Notes: generated by a model from the sequence alone, not told the origin. A DNA stretch of 64,000 nt from Janibacter cremeus (GCF_029395675.1 NZ_CP115184.1:248001-312000); one strand, 5' to 3'. Shown: positions 1 to 9,177, counted from the first letter of the stretch. Numbers and translations: made by a program.

Positions 1-1004
1 TCGGCGGGGACGGGATCGGCCCGGAGGTGGTCGCCGAGGGGCTGAAGGTCCTGGGCGCGTCCGGGGTGACGGTCTCCACCACGGAGTACGACCTGGGCGC
101 CCAGCGCTGGCACCGCACGGGGGAGACCCTGCCGGACTCGGTCGTCGAGGAGATCCGCGGGCACGACGGGATCCTGCTCGGGGCCATCGGCGACCCGACC
201 GTCCCCTCCGGCGTCCTCGAGCGCGGGGTGCTGCTCCCCCTTCGCTTTGCGCTGGACCACTACGTCAACCTGCGCCCGGCCAAGCTCTTCCCGGGCGTGA
301 CCAGCCCGTTGTCGACCGAGGTGACCGACAAGGGACTCGACTTCGTCGTCGTGCGCGAGGGGACCGAGGGCCCGTACGTCGGCAACGGTGGCGCGCTGCG
401 CGTCGGCACCCCGCACGAGGTCGCGACCGAGGTCAGCGTCAACACCCGCTTCGGCATCGAGCGCGTGGTGCGGGACGCCTTCGCCCGCGCGCAGGCCCGC
501 CCGCGCAGGCACCTGACGCTCGTGCACAAGCACAACGTGCTCACCCACGCCGGCCACCTGTGGCGGCGCACGGTCGAGGAGGTCGGCGCGGAGTACCCCG
601 ACGTCGAGACCGCCTACCAGCACGTCGACGCGGCGACGATCTTCATGGCCACCGACCCGGCCCGCTTCGACGTCATCGTCACCGACAACCTCTTCGGCGA
701 CATCATCACCGACATCGCGGCCGCGATCGCCGGTGGCATCGGCCTGGCCGCCAGCGGCAACATCAACCCCTCCCGCGAGGCGCCGAGCATGTTCGAGCCG
801 GTCCACGGCTCCGCCCCGGACATCGCCGGGCAGGGCAAGGCCGACCCGACGGCGGCGATCCTCTCCGCGGCGATGCTGCTGGAGCACCTCGGTCGTCCCG
901 AGGACGCGCGGCGCGTCGAGGCCGCGGTCGCCGCGGACCTCGCCGAGCGGACCGGCGAGCGGTCCACCTCCGCGATCGGTGACGCCGTCGCTGCCCGTTT
1001 GTGA
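1..1004 (+). CDS. leuB: 3-isopropylmalate dehydrogenase, 5' end outside the window
   Basis: This enzyme oxidatively decarboxylates 3-isopropylmalate to 2-oxoisocaproate in leucine synthesis, using NAD+ in the cytoplasm. The frame is already open at base 3 and encodes [17 protein letters not shown], the family's nucleotide-binding N-terminal motif, so the true start lies just upstream of the window and the GTG at 27 is internal. The isocitrate/isopropylmalate dehydrogenase signature is clear near the C-terminal third ([18 protein letters not shown], then [20 protein letters not shown]). The gene is followed after 60 bp by ilvE, and leuC and leuD lie 16 kb further on. The family assignment is secure; only the N-terminal few residues are missing. 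Confidence 0.95.
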   Translation, partial: GGDGIGPEVVAEGLKVLGASGVTVSTTEYDLGAQRWHRTGETLPDSVVEEIRGHDGILLGAIGDPTVPSGVLERGVLLPLRFALDHYVNLRPAKLFPGVTSPLSTEVTDKGLDFVVVREGTEGPYVGNGGALRVGTPHEVATEVSVNTRFGIERVVRDAFARAQARPRRHLTLVHKHNVLTHAGHLWRRTVEEVGAEYPDVETAYQHVDAATIFMATDPARFDVIVTDNLFGDIITDIAAAIAGGIGLAASGNINPSREAPSMFEPVHGSAPDIAGQGKADPTAAILSAAMLLEHLGRPEDARRVEAAVAADLAERTGERSTSAIGDAVAARL

Positions 1005-1064
1005 TGCGGTGCACAGGGAGGACTACCCTGCGAGGACCCGAACACCTGAGGAGTCGAGTCACCG

Positions 1065-2165
1065 ATGACCGCTGAGCTCACCTTCGCAACCACCCGCCGC
1101 GAGGACCCCCTGCCTGCTGCCGAGCGCGAGACGATCCTCGCCAACCCGGCCTTCGGCACCACCTTCACCGACCACATGGTCACCGCCACCTGGACGAAGG
1201 CGAAGGGCTGGCACGACGGTCAGGTCCGCCCCTTCGGGCCGCTCTCCATCTCGCCCGCCGCGGCCGTCCTGCACTACGCGCAGGAGGTCTTCGAGGGCAT
1301 GAAGGCCTACCGCCACGCGGACGGGTCCGTGTGGACCTTCCGGCCGGACCGCAATGCCGCCCGGATGGCCCGCAGCTGCGAGCGGCTCGCGCTGCCGGTG
1401 CTCTCCGAGGAGGACTTCATCGGCGCGATCCGCGCGCTCGTGGAGACCGACAAGGCGTGGGTGCCCGACTCCGGCACCGGTGAGTCCAGCCTCTACCTGC
1501 GCCCCTTCATGTTCGCCTCGGAGGCCTTCATCGGCGTCCGCCCGGCCAACGAGGTGACCTTCTCCGTCATCGCCAGCCCCGCCGGCGCGTACTTCCCCGG
1601 CGGCATGAAGCCGGTCCACCTCTGGCTCACGACGGACTACGCGCGCGCTGGCGAGGGCGGCACGGGTGCTGCCAAGTGCGGCGGCAACTACGCCTCGTCC
1701 CTGGCCGGTCAGCTGGAGGGCGCCGCGCACGGGTGCGACCAGGTGGTCTTCCTCGACTCCTCGACGCACACCTACATCGAGGAGCTCGGCGGGATGAACC
1801 TCTTCTTCGTCACCAGGGACGGCCGCCTGCGCACCCCCGAGCTCACCGGCTCGATCCTCGAGGGCGTCACCCGCGCCTCCATCCTGGAGATCGCGCCCCA
1901 CCTGGGGCTGCAGCCGGAGGAGGCCCGCATCGGCATCGACGAGTGGAAGGACGGCGTCGCATCCGGTGAGATCACCGAGATCTTCGCGTGCGGCACCGCC
2001 GCCGTCGTCACACCCGTCGGCGAGCTGCGCTGGGAGGGCGGGTCCGTCGCGTCCACCGCCGGCGCCGAAGGGGGAGAGGTCACCCGATCCATCCGCCAGG
2101 CCCTGCTGGACATCCAGTACGGCGTCGCCGAGGACACCCGCGGTTGGATGACCCGACTGGCCTGA
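1065..2165 (+). CDS. ilvE: branched-chain amino acid aminotransferase
   Basis: A 366-residue PLP-dependent class IV aminotransferase that interconverts leucine, isoleucine and valine with their 2-oxo acids. The PLP lysine is probably K204 in GAAKCGGNYASSL, and the class IV signature EELGGMNLFFV follows at about residues 234-244. Length is normal for type II (long) BCATs. The ATG at 1065 is preceded by a GAGGAG-like ribosome site 10-15 bases upstream. In the 60-bp gap after leuB, TACCCT at 1024-1029 could be a -10 element, so it may have its own promoter. It is the last common step for the products of leuB and cimA nearby, and the next gene overlaps its 3' end. Confidence 0.95.
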   Translation: MTAELTFATTRREDPLPAAERETILANPAFGTTFTDHMVTATWTKAKGWHDGQVRPFGPLSISPAAAVLHYAQEVFEGMKAYRHADGSVWTFRPDRNAARMARSCERLALPVLSEEDFIGAIRALVETDKAWVPDSGTGESSLYLRPFMFASEAFIGVRPANEVTFSVIASPAGAYFPGGMKPVHLWLTTDYARAGEGGTGAAKCGGNYASSLAGQLEGAAHGCDQVVFLDSSTHTYIEELGGMNLFFVTRDGRLRTPELTGSILEGVTRASILEIAPHLGLQPEEARIGIDEWKDGVASGEITEIFACGTAAVVTPVGELRWEGGSVASTAGAEGGEVTRSIRQALLDIQYGVAEDTRGWMTRLA

Positions 2166-2974
2166 GGCGCGGCACCCCGCGCCTGATCGCGACCGACCTC
2201 GACGGCACGCTGCTGCGCTCGGACGGGACCGTCTCCGGGCGGTCCGTCGCCGCCCTGCGCGGTGTCGCCGAGGTCGGTCTCGAGACGGTGCTCGTCACGG
2301 CCCGCCCACCGCGGTGGCTCGACGAGCTCGCGCACGTCGTCGGCGCCCGGGGCGTGGCGATCTGCGGCAACGGCGCCTTCCGTTACGACGTCGCGCGCCA
2401 GCGGGTCTTCCGCGAGCGGACGATGGCCCGGGACGTCGTCACCGAGATCGTGCGCGACCTGCGCGAGCAGGTGCCCGGTACCGGCTTCGCCGCGGAGCGC
2501 TCGACCGGGCTGGCTGCGGAGAGCATGTTCGCCGCGATCCACGACCATCCCGAGGACCTCGTGACGACCTCGGAGATCGAGCTGCTCCGGGACGCGGCGG
2601 TCGGCAAGCTGCTCGCCCGCAACCCGCACCTGACGGACGAGGAGTTCATCGAGGTCGCGACGCAGGTCGTGGGGGACCGGGCGATCGTCGCCTTCTCCGG
2701 GGCCGGCGGGCTCGCGGAGATCTCCGCGCTCGGCGTCACCAAGGCCGCGGCGCTGCGCGAGTGGAGCGACGAGCTCGGGATCGCGTCCGAAGAGGTGTGG
2801 GCCTTCGGGGACATGCCCAACGACCTGCCGATGCTGCAGTGGGCCGGGCGCTCCTTCGCCGTGGCCAATGCCCACCCGGACGTGCTGACTGCGGTCACCG
2901 ACCACTGCCCGGGCAACGACGAGGACGGTGTGGCCCGGACCCTCGAGATGCTCCTCGACGGTCTCGGTCCGTGA
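2144..2974 (+). CDS. HAD-superfamily phosphatase, Cof type
   Basis: About 276 residues with all four HAD motifs: nucleophile DLDGTLL near the N-terminus, VLVTARP (motif II), a lysine in VTKAAAL (motif III) and GDMPNDLPML (motif IV). The large cap between motifs II and III puts it in the Cof/IIB group, which dephosphorylates sugar phosphates or flavin-type cofactors; the substrate cannot be read from sequence. There is no ATG or GTG in the right place. TTG at 2144 has GAGGA at 2130-2134 with 9 bases spacing, so I chose it. This start overlaps the last 22 bases of ilvE and implies translational coupling. CTG at 2162 is an alternative. Confidence 0.8.
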   Translation: MDDPTGLRRGTPRLIATDLDGTLLRSDGTVSGRSVAALRGVAEVGLETVLVTARPPRWLDELAHVVGARGVAICGNGAFRYDVARQRVFRERTMARDVVTEIVRDLREQVPGTGFAAERSTGLAAESMFAAIHDHPEDLVTTSEIELLRDAAVGKLLARNPHLTDEEFIEVATQVVGDRAIVAFSGAGGLAEISALGVTKAAALREWSDELGIASEEVWAFGDMPNDLPMLQWAGRSFAVANAHPDVLTAVTDHCPGNDEDGVARTLEMLLDGLGP

Positions 2975-3039
2975 GCCGAGCCCGTCCACATGACGGACAC
3001 CGGCGAGGCGACAGCGGTGCGGAGTGCGAGAGTGACGGC

Positions 3040-3093
3040 GTGATGCCACCGATGATGCCCCGCGCCGCTACCGCGGCCGAGCTCATTATCTAG
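3040..3093 (+). CDS. candidate leader peptide of cimA ending in Leu-Ile-Ile
   Basis: A 17-codon frame (GTG at 3040 or ATG at 3043) encodes MMPPMMPRAATAAELII. It stops with TAG at 3091-3093, directly before a hairpin and a terminator-like structure. The last codons are CTC ATT ATC; ATT is rare in this genome. Actinobacterial branched-chain amino acid genes are known to carry such leader peptides for ribosome-mediated attenuation, and cimA opens the threonine-independent route to isoleucine. A weak purine-rich stretch (GAGAG) precedes the start by about 8 bases. The peptide is inferred from position and codon content only. Confidence 0.5.
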   Translation: MMPPMMPRAATAAELII

Positions 3094-3152
3094 GCGCGAC
3101 GAGCCACCTGCTCGTCGCGCAGACCTCCCGCACCCGGGGGGTCTTTGCTTTT
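3094..3152 (+). promoter_or_regulatory. candidate transcription attenuator before cimA
   Basis: Two adjacent hairpins follow the leader stop codon. The first pairs GCGCGACGAG (3094-3103) with CTCGTCGCGC (3111-3120), ten perfect pairs with a 7-nt loop. The second pairs 3121-3129 with 3136-3144 (nine pairs, one G-T) and runs into TTTGCTTTT at 3144-3152, which looks like an intrinsic terminator. The right arm of the first hairpin (3105-3120) is also perfectly complementary over 16 nt to 3224-3239, further down the leader. That offers an alternative fold that could disrupt the first hairpin. The order leader peptide, hairpin, terminator supports attenuation; which fold is the antiterminator is not clear. 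Confidence 0.55.
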
Positions 3153-3295
3153 GTCGAGGAGCAGCCACCCGGCCGGGAGTCGACGAAGCATCGGGTCCCG
3201 AGCATCACCCTCGCGAAGGACCGGCGCGACGAGCAGGTGTCACCCACCGACCTCGGCGAGACGCCCCCTTCGCCACCGTCCGACGGAGAGCACCG

Positions 3296-4879
3296 ATGAC
3301 CACCGGATTCCACGTCTACGACACGACCCTGCGCGATGGTGCCCAGCAGGAGGGCATCAACGTCTCGGTCGCGGACAAGCTGGCGATCAGCCGCCTGCTC
3401 GACGAGCTGGGCGTGACCCACATCGAAGGGGGTTGGCCCGGGGCCAACCCCAACGACACCGAGTTCTTCGCCCGGGCCGGGGACGAGCTGGACCTGCGCA
3501 ACGCCACGCTCGCCGCCTTCGGTGCGACCCGCAGGGCCGGCGTCGACGCCGCATCGGACCCGCAGGTGCAGGCGCTGCTCGACTCCGGCGCCGAGGTGAT
3601 CACCCTCGTGGCCAAGATGCACCCCGGACACGTCGAGCGGGCGCTGCGCACGAGCGTCGCGGAGAACCTCGAGATGATCCGGGACACCGTGGCCCACCTG
3701 CGCTCCCACGGACGCACGGTGATGGTCGACGGCGAGCACTTCTTCGACGGCTACCTCCTCGACCGCGACTACGCCCTGGCGTGCGTCACGGCCGCCCACG
3801 ATGCCGGTGCCGAGGTCGTCGCCGTGTGCGACACCAACGGGGGCATGCTGCCCGACCAGGTGCGCTCCGCGGTCGCCGACGTCATCGCGGTCACCGGAGC
3901 GCGTCTGGGCATCCACTGCCACAACGACACCGGGTGCGCGGTCGCCAACTCGATGGCCGCGGTCGAGGCGGGTGCCGACCACGTGCAGGGGACGATCAAC
4001 GCCTACGGCGAGCGCACCGGCAACGCCGACCTGATCACCGTCGTCGCCAACCTCCAGCTCAAGCTCGGCATGGACCTCGTCGAGCCGCACCGGCTGCAGG
4101 ACGCGACCCGCATCGCCCATGCGGTGAGCGAGGTGACGAACTTCCCGCCCTTCTCCCGTCAGCCGTACGTCGGCTCGGGGGCCTTCGCGCACAAGGCCGG
4201 TCTGCACGCGAGCGCGATCAAGGTCGACCCGGACCTCTACCAGCACATCGACCCCAAGTCGGTCGGCAACGACATGCGCATGCTCGTCTCGGACATGGCC
4301 GGCCGCGCGACCGTGGAGCTGAAGAGCCGCGAGTTCGGCGTCGACCTCGCCGGCGACGACGCGGCCCTGTCCCGCGTGCTGGCCAAGGTCAAGCAGCTGG
4401 AGCGGCAGGGGTACACCTTCGACGCGGCGGACGCGTCCTTCGAGCTGCTGCTGCGTCGCGAGCTCGACGAGGACGCACCCGAGTACGCCCGGGTCGAGTC
4501 CTGGCGGGTGATGATCGACGCCCGCGGTGGGGAGGACGCCCTGTCCGAGGCGACCGTCAAGGCCGTCGCGGGCGGGCAGCGCATCGTCGCGACGGGGGAG
4601 GGGAACGGGCCCGTCAACGCCCTCGACCACGGCCTGCGCCAGGCGCTCACGGTGGTCTACCCGGAGATCGAGGGGCTGGAGCTCATCGACTACAAGGTGC
4701 GCATCCTCGATGCCGCGCACGGCACCGACGCCACCACCCGCGTGCTCATCGAGACGAGCGACGCGCACACGTCGTGGACCACCGTGGGCGTCGCCGGCAA
4801 CATCGTCGAGGCCTCGTGGGAGGCCCTTCTCGACGGTGTCACCTACGGGCTGATGCGCGCGGGCGTGCCCGCCCGCTGA
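3296..4879 (+). CDS. cimA: (R)-citramalate synthase
   Basis: A 527-residue member of the isopropylmalate/homocitrate synthase family. It condenses pyruvate with acetyl-CoA to citramalate, giving 2-oxobutyrate for isoleucine without threonine. The N-terminus carries the family motif DTTLRDGAQQEGI (residues 9-21) and the TIM-barrel metal-site sequences (GIHCHNDTGCAVANS). A C-terminal LeuA-type allosteric domain is present from about residue 390. The sequence resembles the CimA branch (TVMVDGEHFFDGY, GANPNDTEFF) rather than LeuA. ATG at 3296 follows GGAGAG. It lies behind a 320-bp leader with a likely attenuator and downstream of leuB and ilvE, consistent with end-product control. It could be misnamed 2-isopropylmalate synthase in other annotations. 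Confidence 0.9.
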   Translation: MTTGFHVYDTTLRDGAQQEGINVSVADKLAISRLLDELGVTHIEGGWPGANPNDTEFFARAGDELDLRNATLAAFGATRRAGVDAASDPQVQALLDSGAEVITLVAKMHPGHVERALRTSVAENLEMIRDTVAHLRSHGRTVMVDGEHFFDGYLLDRDYALACVTAAHDAGAEVVAVCDTNGGMLPDQVRSAVADVIAVTGARLGIHCHNDTGCAVANSMAAVEAGADHVQGTINAYGERTGNADLITVVANLQLKLGMDLVEPHRLQDATRIAHAVSEVTNFPPFSRQPYVGSGAFAHKAGLHASAIKVDPDLYQHIDPKSVGNDMRMLVSDMAGRATVELKSREFGVDLAGDDAALSRVLAKVKQLERQGYTFDAADASFELLLRRELDEDAPEYARVESWRVMIDARGGEDALSEATVKAVAGGQRIVATGEGNGPVNALDHGLRQALTVVYPEIEGLELIDYKVRILDAAHGTDATTRVLIETSDAHTSWTTVGVAGNIVEASWEALLDGVTYGLMRAGVPAR

Positions 4880-4978
4880 CCCCATCCGTCGTGCCTGGTC
4901 CGCCGTCGAGGCCTACGGGCCCGGGTCTACGCTGAAAGCGGTACCCGGTGCCCGGGGCCACCGTGATGCGGAGGAACC

Positions 4979-5677
4979 ATGACCTACGACACCCTTCTTT
5001 CCGAAGCCCTCGTCGAGGCGTCCCGCGAGATCAACGCCCCCCAGGACCTCGAGGGCACCCTGGACGGCATCGTGGCCGCCGCCGCCCGGTCCCTCCCGAA
5101 CATCGACCACGTCGGCATCTCGATCGTCCACCGAAGGGGGGACATCGAGACCAAGGCCGGCACCGACCAGCTGGTGTGGGAGCTCGACGCGTTGCAGTAC
5201 TCCCTGGGTGAGGGGCCGTGCGTCCAGGCCGTCGAGTCCCAGCCGATCACCATCGCCAACCGGCTGCGGCACGAGACGCGGTGGCCCAAGTTCGTGCCAC
5301 GCGCCGTGGCCATGGGGGTGCAGGCACAGATGGGCGTGCGGCTGTACGTCGAGCGGGAGACGCTCGGCGTGCTCAACCTCTACGCCACCGAGAGCGACAC
5401 GATCGATGCCGACGTGGCCCACACCGCGGAGCTGTTCGCCGCCCACGCCGCCATCGCCCTGGGACGCGCCCGCCGTGAGGAGCAGCTCAGCGAGGCGATC
5501 GCCACCCGCAAGGCGATCGGTCAGGCGATCGGGCTGGTGATGGAGCGGTACCGGATCGACGAGGACCGTGCCTTCCAGTTCCTCGTCCGGGTCTCCACCA
5601 CGAGCAACATCAAAGTCCGGGACCTCGCCGAGGAGCTCATCGATACCGCCAACGAGAACTACCGGCCCGGATCGTAG
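4979..5677 (+). CDS. GAF and ANTAR domain regulator
   Basis: A 232-residue soluble protein with an N-terminal GAF sensor domain (about residues 20-160) and a C-terminal ANTAR domain (about 165-225, with REEQLSEAIATRKAIGQAIGLVMERYRI). ANTAR proteins bind paired RNA hairpins in nascent transcripts and cause antitermination. The GAF domain probably senses a small ligand or redox state, which cannot be named. ATG at 4979 is preceded by GGAGGA with good spacing, and TACGCT at 4928-4933 could be its -10 element. It is a single gene closed by a strong palindrome. Codons for residues near 5132 include the rare CGA AGG GGG, part of the repeated 9-mer. Targets are unknown. Confidence 0.85.
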   Translation: MTYDTLLSEALVEASREINAPQDLEGTLDGIVAAAARSLPNIDHVGISIVHRRGDIETKAGTDQLVWELDALQYSLGEGPCVQAVESQPITIANRLRHETRWPKFVPRAVAMGVQAQMGVRLYVERETLGVLNLYATESDTIDADVAHTAELFAAHAAIALGRARREEQLSEAIATRKAIGQAIGLVMERYRIDEDRAFQFLVRVSTTSNIKVRDLAEELIDTANENYRPGS

Positions 5678-5679
5678 GC

Positions 5680-5711
5680 CCCGGGACCATCGGGCCACCG
5701 ATGGTCCCGGG
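5680..5711. terminator. bidirectional terminator between GAF-ANTAR gene and putA
   Basis: A perfect 14-bp inverted repeat (CCCGGGACCATCGG at 5680-5693, its complement at 5698-5711) with a 4-nt loop lies between two convergent genes. There is no long T run on either side, as is usual for high-GC actinobacterial terminators. Confidence 0.7.
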
Positions 5712-5733
5712 CCACGGCGGGCAGGGTGCCCCC

Positions 5734-8700
5734 TCAGGACGTCGCGACGTGCCCGAAGCGGTGGCGCGTGGTGCTCACCGCCTGCTCGCGCAGGAAGGGC
5801 AGCAGCTCACGGCGACCGGTCGCGAGGACCGGGCCGGTGATGACGTCCACCCCTGCGGCGACGAGCCCGTCGACGAGTGCGGGGGCATCCGTCCCGACGA
5901 GGCGCACCCGGGCGTGCTCGACCTGTCCGGCGCGGGCCAGGAAGGCCGCCTCGTCCTCGGCCTCGACCTGGACGTGGCCGAGGCTCCCGGGGAGCTTCAG
6001 CGCCGGGTCTGCCGAGACGAGCACACCCGCACCGGTGAGGGTGGCGGCGGCGACGAGGCGCACCACCTCGGCGACGGTGGTGCCGGCCCCGGCGCGCACG
6101 AGCACGTTCGGGTGCGGGCGGTAGCGGAAGACATTGGTCTCCACGACGAGCGCGCTCTTGTCGTGCTCGACACCGAGCTCGAGCGCCCACGCGGCGGCGT
6201 CGCTGGCGATCGCCGCCTCGAGCCACGGGCGGTCCGCCTCGGGCACCGTCGAGCCGAGTGCTGCCAGCTGTGCGTCGACGGTGCGACGCACCGCGGAGGA
6301 GGGGGTGGTCCCGTGGGTCGGGAGCCCGTCGGCACGCCACGTGCCCAGCTGGGCCACGTAGTTCGGCCCACCGGCCTTGGCGCCCGGCCCGATCGAGGAG
6401 GACTTCCACCCGCCGAAGGACTGGCGCTGGACGATCGCGCCGGTGATGTGCCGGTTGACGTAACCGTTGCCGACCTCGACGGCATCGGTCCAGTACCGGA
6501 TCTCGGACTCGTCGAGGCTGTGCAGGCCACCGGTGAGGCCGAAGTCGGTGGCGTTCTGCAGCTCGATCGCCTGCTCCAGCGAGTCGGCCCGCATCAGGCC
6601 GAGGACCGGGCCGAAGACCTCGGTGAGGTGGAAGAAGGAACCGGGCGCCACCCCTTCCTTGACTCCCGGCGACCACAGCCGACCGGTGTCGTCGAGCTGC
6701 CGGGGCTCGACCAGCCAGCTCTCACCGGGCTCGAGGGTGGTCAGCGCGCGCAGCAGCTTGTCGCTCGGCGGCTCGATGACCGGCCCCATCCGGGTGCCCA
6801 GGTCGCTGGGCCAGCCCACGGCGATCGAGGTGACCGCGTCGACGAGCTGGCGGCGGAAACGTGGCGACGTGGCGATCGACCCGACGAGGATGCCGAGCGA
6901 GGCGGCCGAGCACTTCTGGCCCGCGTGCCCGAAGGCCGAGGAGACGAGGTCGGCGACGGCGAGGTCGATGTCGGCCGAGGGCGTGACGACGAGGGCGTTC
7001 TTGCCCGAGGTCTCACCGAGCACCCGGGCGCCCTCCTCGCGTCCGGCGCGCCACCCGGCGAAGAGCCGGGCCGTCTCGCTCGCCCCGGTGAGCACGACCG
7101 CGTCGACGTCCTCGTGGGAGACGAGCCGCTGGCCGACCTCGTTCTCCTCGGTGCGCACCACCTGCAGCACGTCGGTCGGGACACCGGCGGCGTGCAGCGC
7201 GGCGACGGCCTCCTCGACGCACCCGGGCGTCTGCGGCGCCGGCTTGATGATCACGGCGGACCCGGCCGCGAGCGAGGCGAGGACACCACCGATCGGGATG
7301 GCGACCGGGAAGTTCCACGGCGGGGTGATCAGCGTCAAGGCGAAGGGGGTGAACCGCGCCCCGTCGGTCATCGGCCCGTCCTCGAGCTCGAGGGCCCGGT
7401 CGGCGTAGTAGCGCGCGAAGTCGACGGCCTCGGAGACCTCGGGGTCGGACTCGGCGACGGTCTTGCCGGCCTCGGCGGCCATGACCGACACGAGGGCCTC
7501 CCGGCGGGCGTTGAGCTCGCGGGCGGCGTCACGCAGGATCGCGGCGCGCTCCTGCGCGGGACGCGCGGCCCAGCCCTCGTGCGCCGCACGCCCGGTGGCG
7601 ACGACCTCCTCGACGTCGGCGACGACGTCCAGGTGGCGCGAGGTCAGCTCGGGCATCGGCTGGGCGACCGCTCGGGCGGCCCACTCGCGGTGCTCGGCCA
7701 GGGCCGGGTCGGCGTCGGGGGTGTTGGCGAAGGTATCGCCGATCGGCGCGGGCTCGACGAGGCGGCGCGGGCCGGTCGGGGTCGCCCCGATGGCCTCGAC
7801 GCTCGCGCGGAAACGGGTCTCCTGATCGGGCATCGCGGCGGAGTCGTCCGAGAAGAACGCGTGCAGGTAGTTCTCCGGGGAGGCGTTCTCCTCGAGGCGG
7901 CGCACGAGGTAGGAGACCGCGGAGTCGAAGTCCTCCGGTGCGACGACCGGGGTGTAGAGGATGACCGTGCCCACGTCGTCGCGGACCGCGCGGGCCTGCG
8001 CCGGCGACATCCCCTGCAGCATCTCGATGTCGAGGGCGTCCTCGACGCCTCGGGACTGGGCGAGCAGGTGCGCGCTCGCGACGTCGTAGAGGTTGTGCGA
8101 GGCGACCCCGATGCGCACCCCGGCCGCGACGCTGTCAGCACGCAGCGCGCGCTCGACGCAGCGCAGGTAGTTCGCGTCGACGTCACCCTTGGTGGGGTAG
8201 GGGGCCTGCTCCCAGTCGTGCATGACGGCCTCGACCTTCTCCATGGCGAGGTTGGCGCCCTTGACCAGACGGATCTTCACACCCGCGCGGCCCTGGGCCC
8301 GGCGCTCGGCGGCGAAGGCGATGAGGCGCTCCATCGCGGGGAGCGCGTCGGGCAGGTAGGCCTGCAGGACGATGCCGGCCTCGAGGTCGTGGAAGTCCGG
8401 CTCGGAGAGGATCGCCATGAACAGCTCGAGCGTCATCTCGAGGTCGCGGTACTCCTCCATGTCGAGGTTGACGAAGGCGTGGGGGGTGGACGCCTTCGCC
8501 GCGGCGTACAGGGGGCGCAGCCGCTCGACGCAGCGCTCGACTGTGCCGGGGGTGTCCCACACGCTGATCTGGCTGACGAGTGAGGAGGCCTTGATCGAGA
8601 CGTAGTCGACGTCGCCGCGCTCGAGCAGCTCGCGGGTGCGCCGGGTGCGGGAGGCGGCCTCGTCCTCGCCGAGGACGGCCTCGCCCAAGAGGTTGATGTT

Positions 8701-9177
8701 CAGGCGGAACCCGTCCTCACGGGCGGCAGCGAGGTGCCGACCGAGCTTCGGGTCGTTGGCGTCGACGAGCAGGTGGCCGACCATCTGCTTCATCCGCGCA
8801 CGGGCGGCGGGGACGACGACCTTCGGCGCGATCCGGGCGACCGTCGCGCCGAGGCCGAGCAGACCGCGGTCGATCGGGCCGAGGAAGGAGGTGGCGTCCG
8901 CGGCGGTGATCTGGCTCAGGGCGTTGGCCGCGGCCTTGTCGTCCTCGGGGCGGGCGACGCGGTCGACGAAGAAGACGGCCAGGTCCAGGCCGCCACCGGC
9001 GTCGGAGAGCAGCGCGGCCAGCTGGCCGGTCGTCTGCGCCTCGCGCTTGGTCTGCCCGGCGTGGGCGGCAGCGGCCCAGCGCTCGGCGAGGGCGACGGCG
9101 TCCTCGACGAAGGGGGTCAGGGCTGCGGTGGCCGGGTGGGCGCCGGAGGCGGTTGCGGTCTCGGATGCCGTGGTCAT
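5734..9177 (-). CDS. putA: bifunctional proline dehydrogenase / glutamate-semialdehyde dehydrogenase
   Basis: About 1147 residues. The N-terminal half is a FAD-dependent proline dehydrogenase (TIM barrel, roughly residues 60-470). The next part is an NAD+-dependent aldehyde dehydrogenase (roughly 510-990) with LGETSGKNALVV and the catalytic cysteine near C756 in GQKCSAASLG. A C-terminal ALDH-like tail follows. Together they oxidise proline to glutamate. The ribbon-helix-helix DNA-binding segment of enterobacterial PutA is absent, so control probably rests with the divergent PucR-type gene. The ATG at 9177 has GGAGG directly abutting it, too close to act as a normal ribosome site. GTG at 9213 or TTG at 9219 are alternatives, or the mRNA may be leaderless. 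Confidence 0.92.
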   Translation of the reverse strand: MTTASETATASGAHPATAALTPFVEDAVALAERWAAAAHAGQTKREAQTTGQLAALLSDAGGGLDLAVFFVDRVARPEDDKAAANALSQITAADATSFLGPIDRGLLGLGATVARIAPKVVVPAARARMKQMVGHLLVDANDPKLGRHLAAAREDGFRLNINLLGEAVLGEDEAASRTRRTRELLERGDVDYVSIKASSLVSQISVWDTPGTVERCVERLRPLYAAAKASTPHAFVNLDMEEYRDLEMTLELFMAILSEPDFHDLEAGIVLQAYLPDALPAMERLIAFAAERRAQGRAGVKIRLVKGANLAMEKVEAVMHDWEQAPYPTKGDVDANYLRCVERALRADSVAAGVRIGVASHNLYDVASAHLLAQSRGVEDALDIEMLQGMSPAQARAVRDDVGTVILYTPVVAPEDFDSAVSYLVRRLEENASPENYLHAFFSDDSAAMPDQETRFRASVEAIGATPTGPRRLVEPAPIGDTFANTPDADPALAEHREWAARAVAQPMPELTSRHLDVVADVEEVVATGRAAHEGWAARPAQERAAILRDAARELNARREALVSVMAAEAGKTVAESDPEVSEAVDFARYYADRALELEDGPMTDGARFTPFALTLITPPWNFPVAIPIGGVLASLAAGSAVIIKPAPQTPGCVEEAVAALHAAGVPTDVLQVVRTEENEVGQRLVSHEDVDAVVLTGASETARLFAGWRAGREEGARVLGETSGKNALVVTPSADIDLAVADLVSSAFGHAGQKCSAASLGILVGSIATSPRFRRQLVDAVTSIAVGWPSDLGTRMGPVIEPPSDKLLRALTTLEPGESWLVEPRQLDDTGRLWSPGVKEGVAPGSFFHLTEVFGPVLGLMRADSLEQAIELQNATDFGLTGGLHSLDESEIRYWTDAVEVGNGYVNRHITGAIVQRQSFGGWKSSSIGPGAKAGGPNYVAQLGTWRADGLPTHGTTPSSAVRRTVDAQLAALGSTVPEADRPWLEAAIASDAAAWALELGVEHDKSALVVETNVFRYRPHPNVLVRAGAGTTVAEVVRLVAAATLTGAGVLVSADPALKLPGSLGHVQVEAEDEAAFLARAGQVEHARVRLVGTDAPALVDGLVAAGVDVITGPVLATGRRELLPFLREQAVSTTRHRFGHVATS

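Noticed and set aside
3086..4885. 599-codon minus-strand open frame across cimA.
   Set aside because: Shadow of cimA; lacks any family motif.
5701..8583. 960-codon open frame opposite putA.
   Set aside because: Composition is a shadow of putA codons (Gly, Arg, Asp, Val runs), with no ribosome site or recognisable domain.
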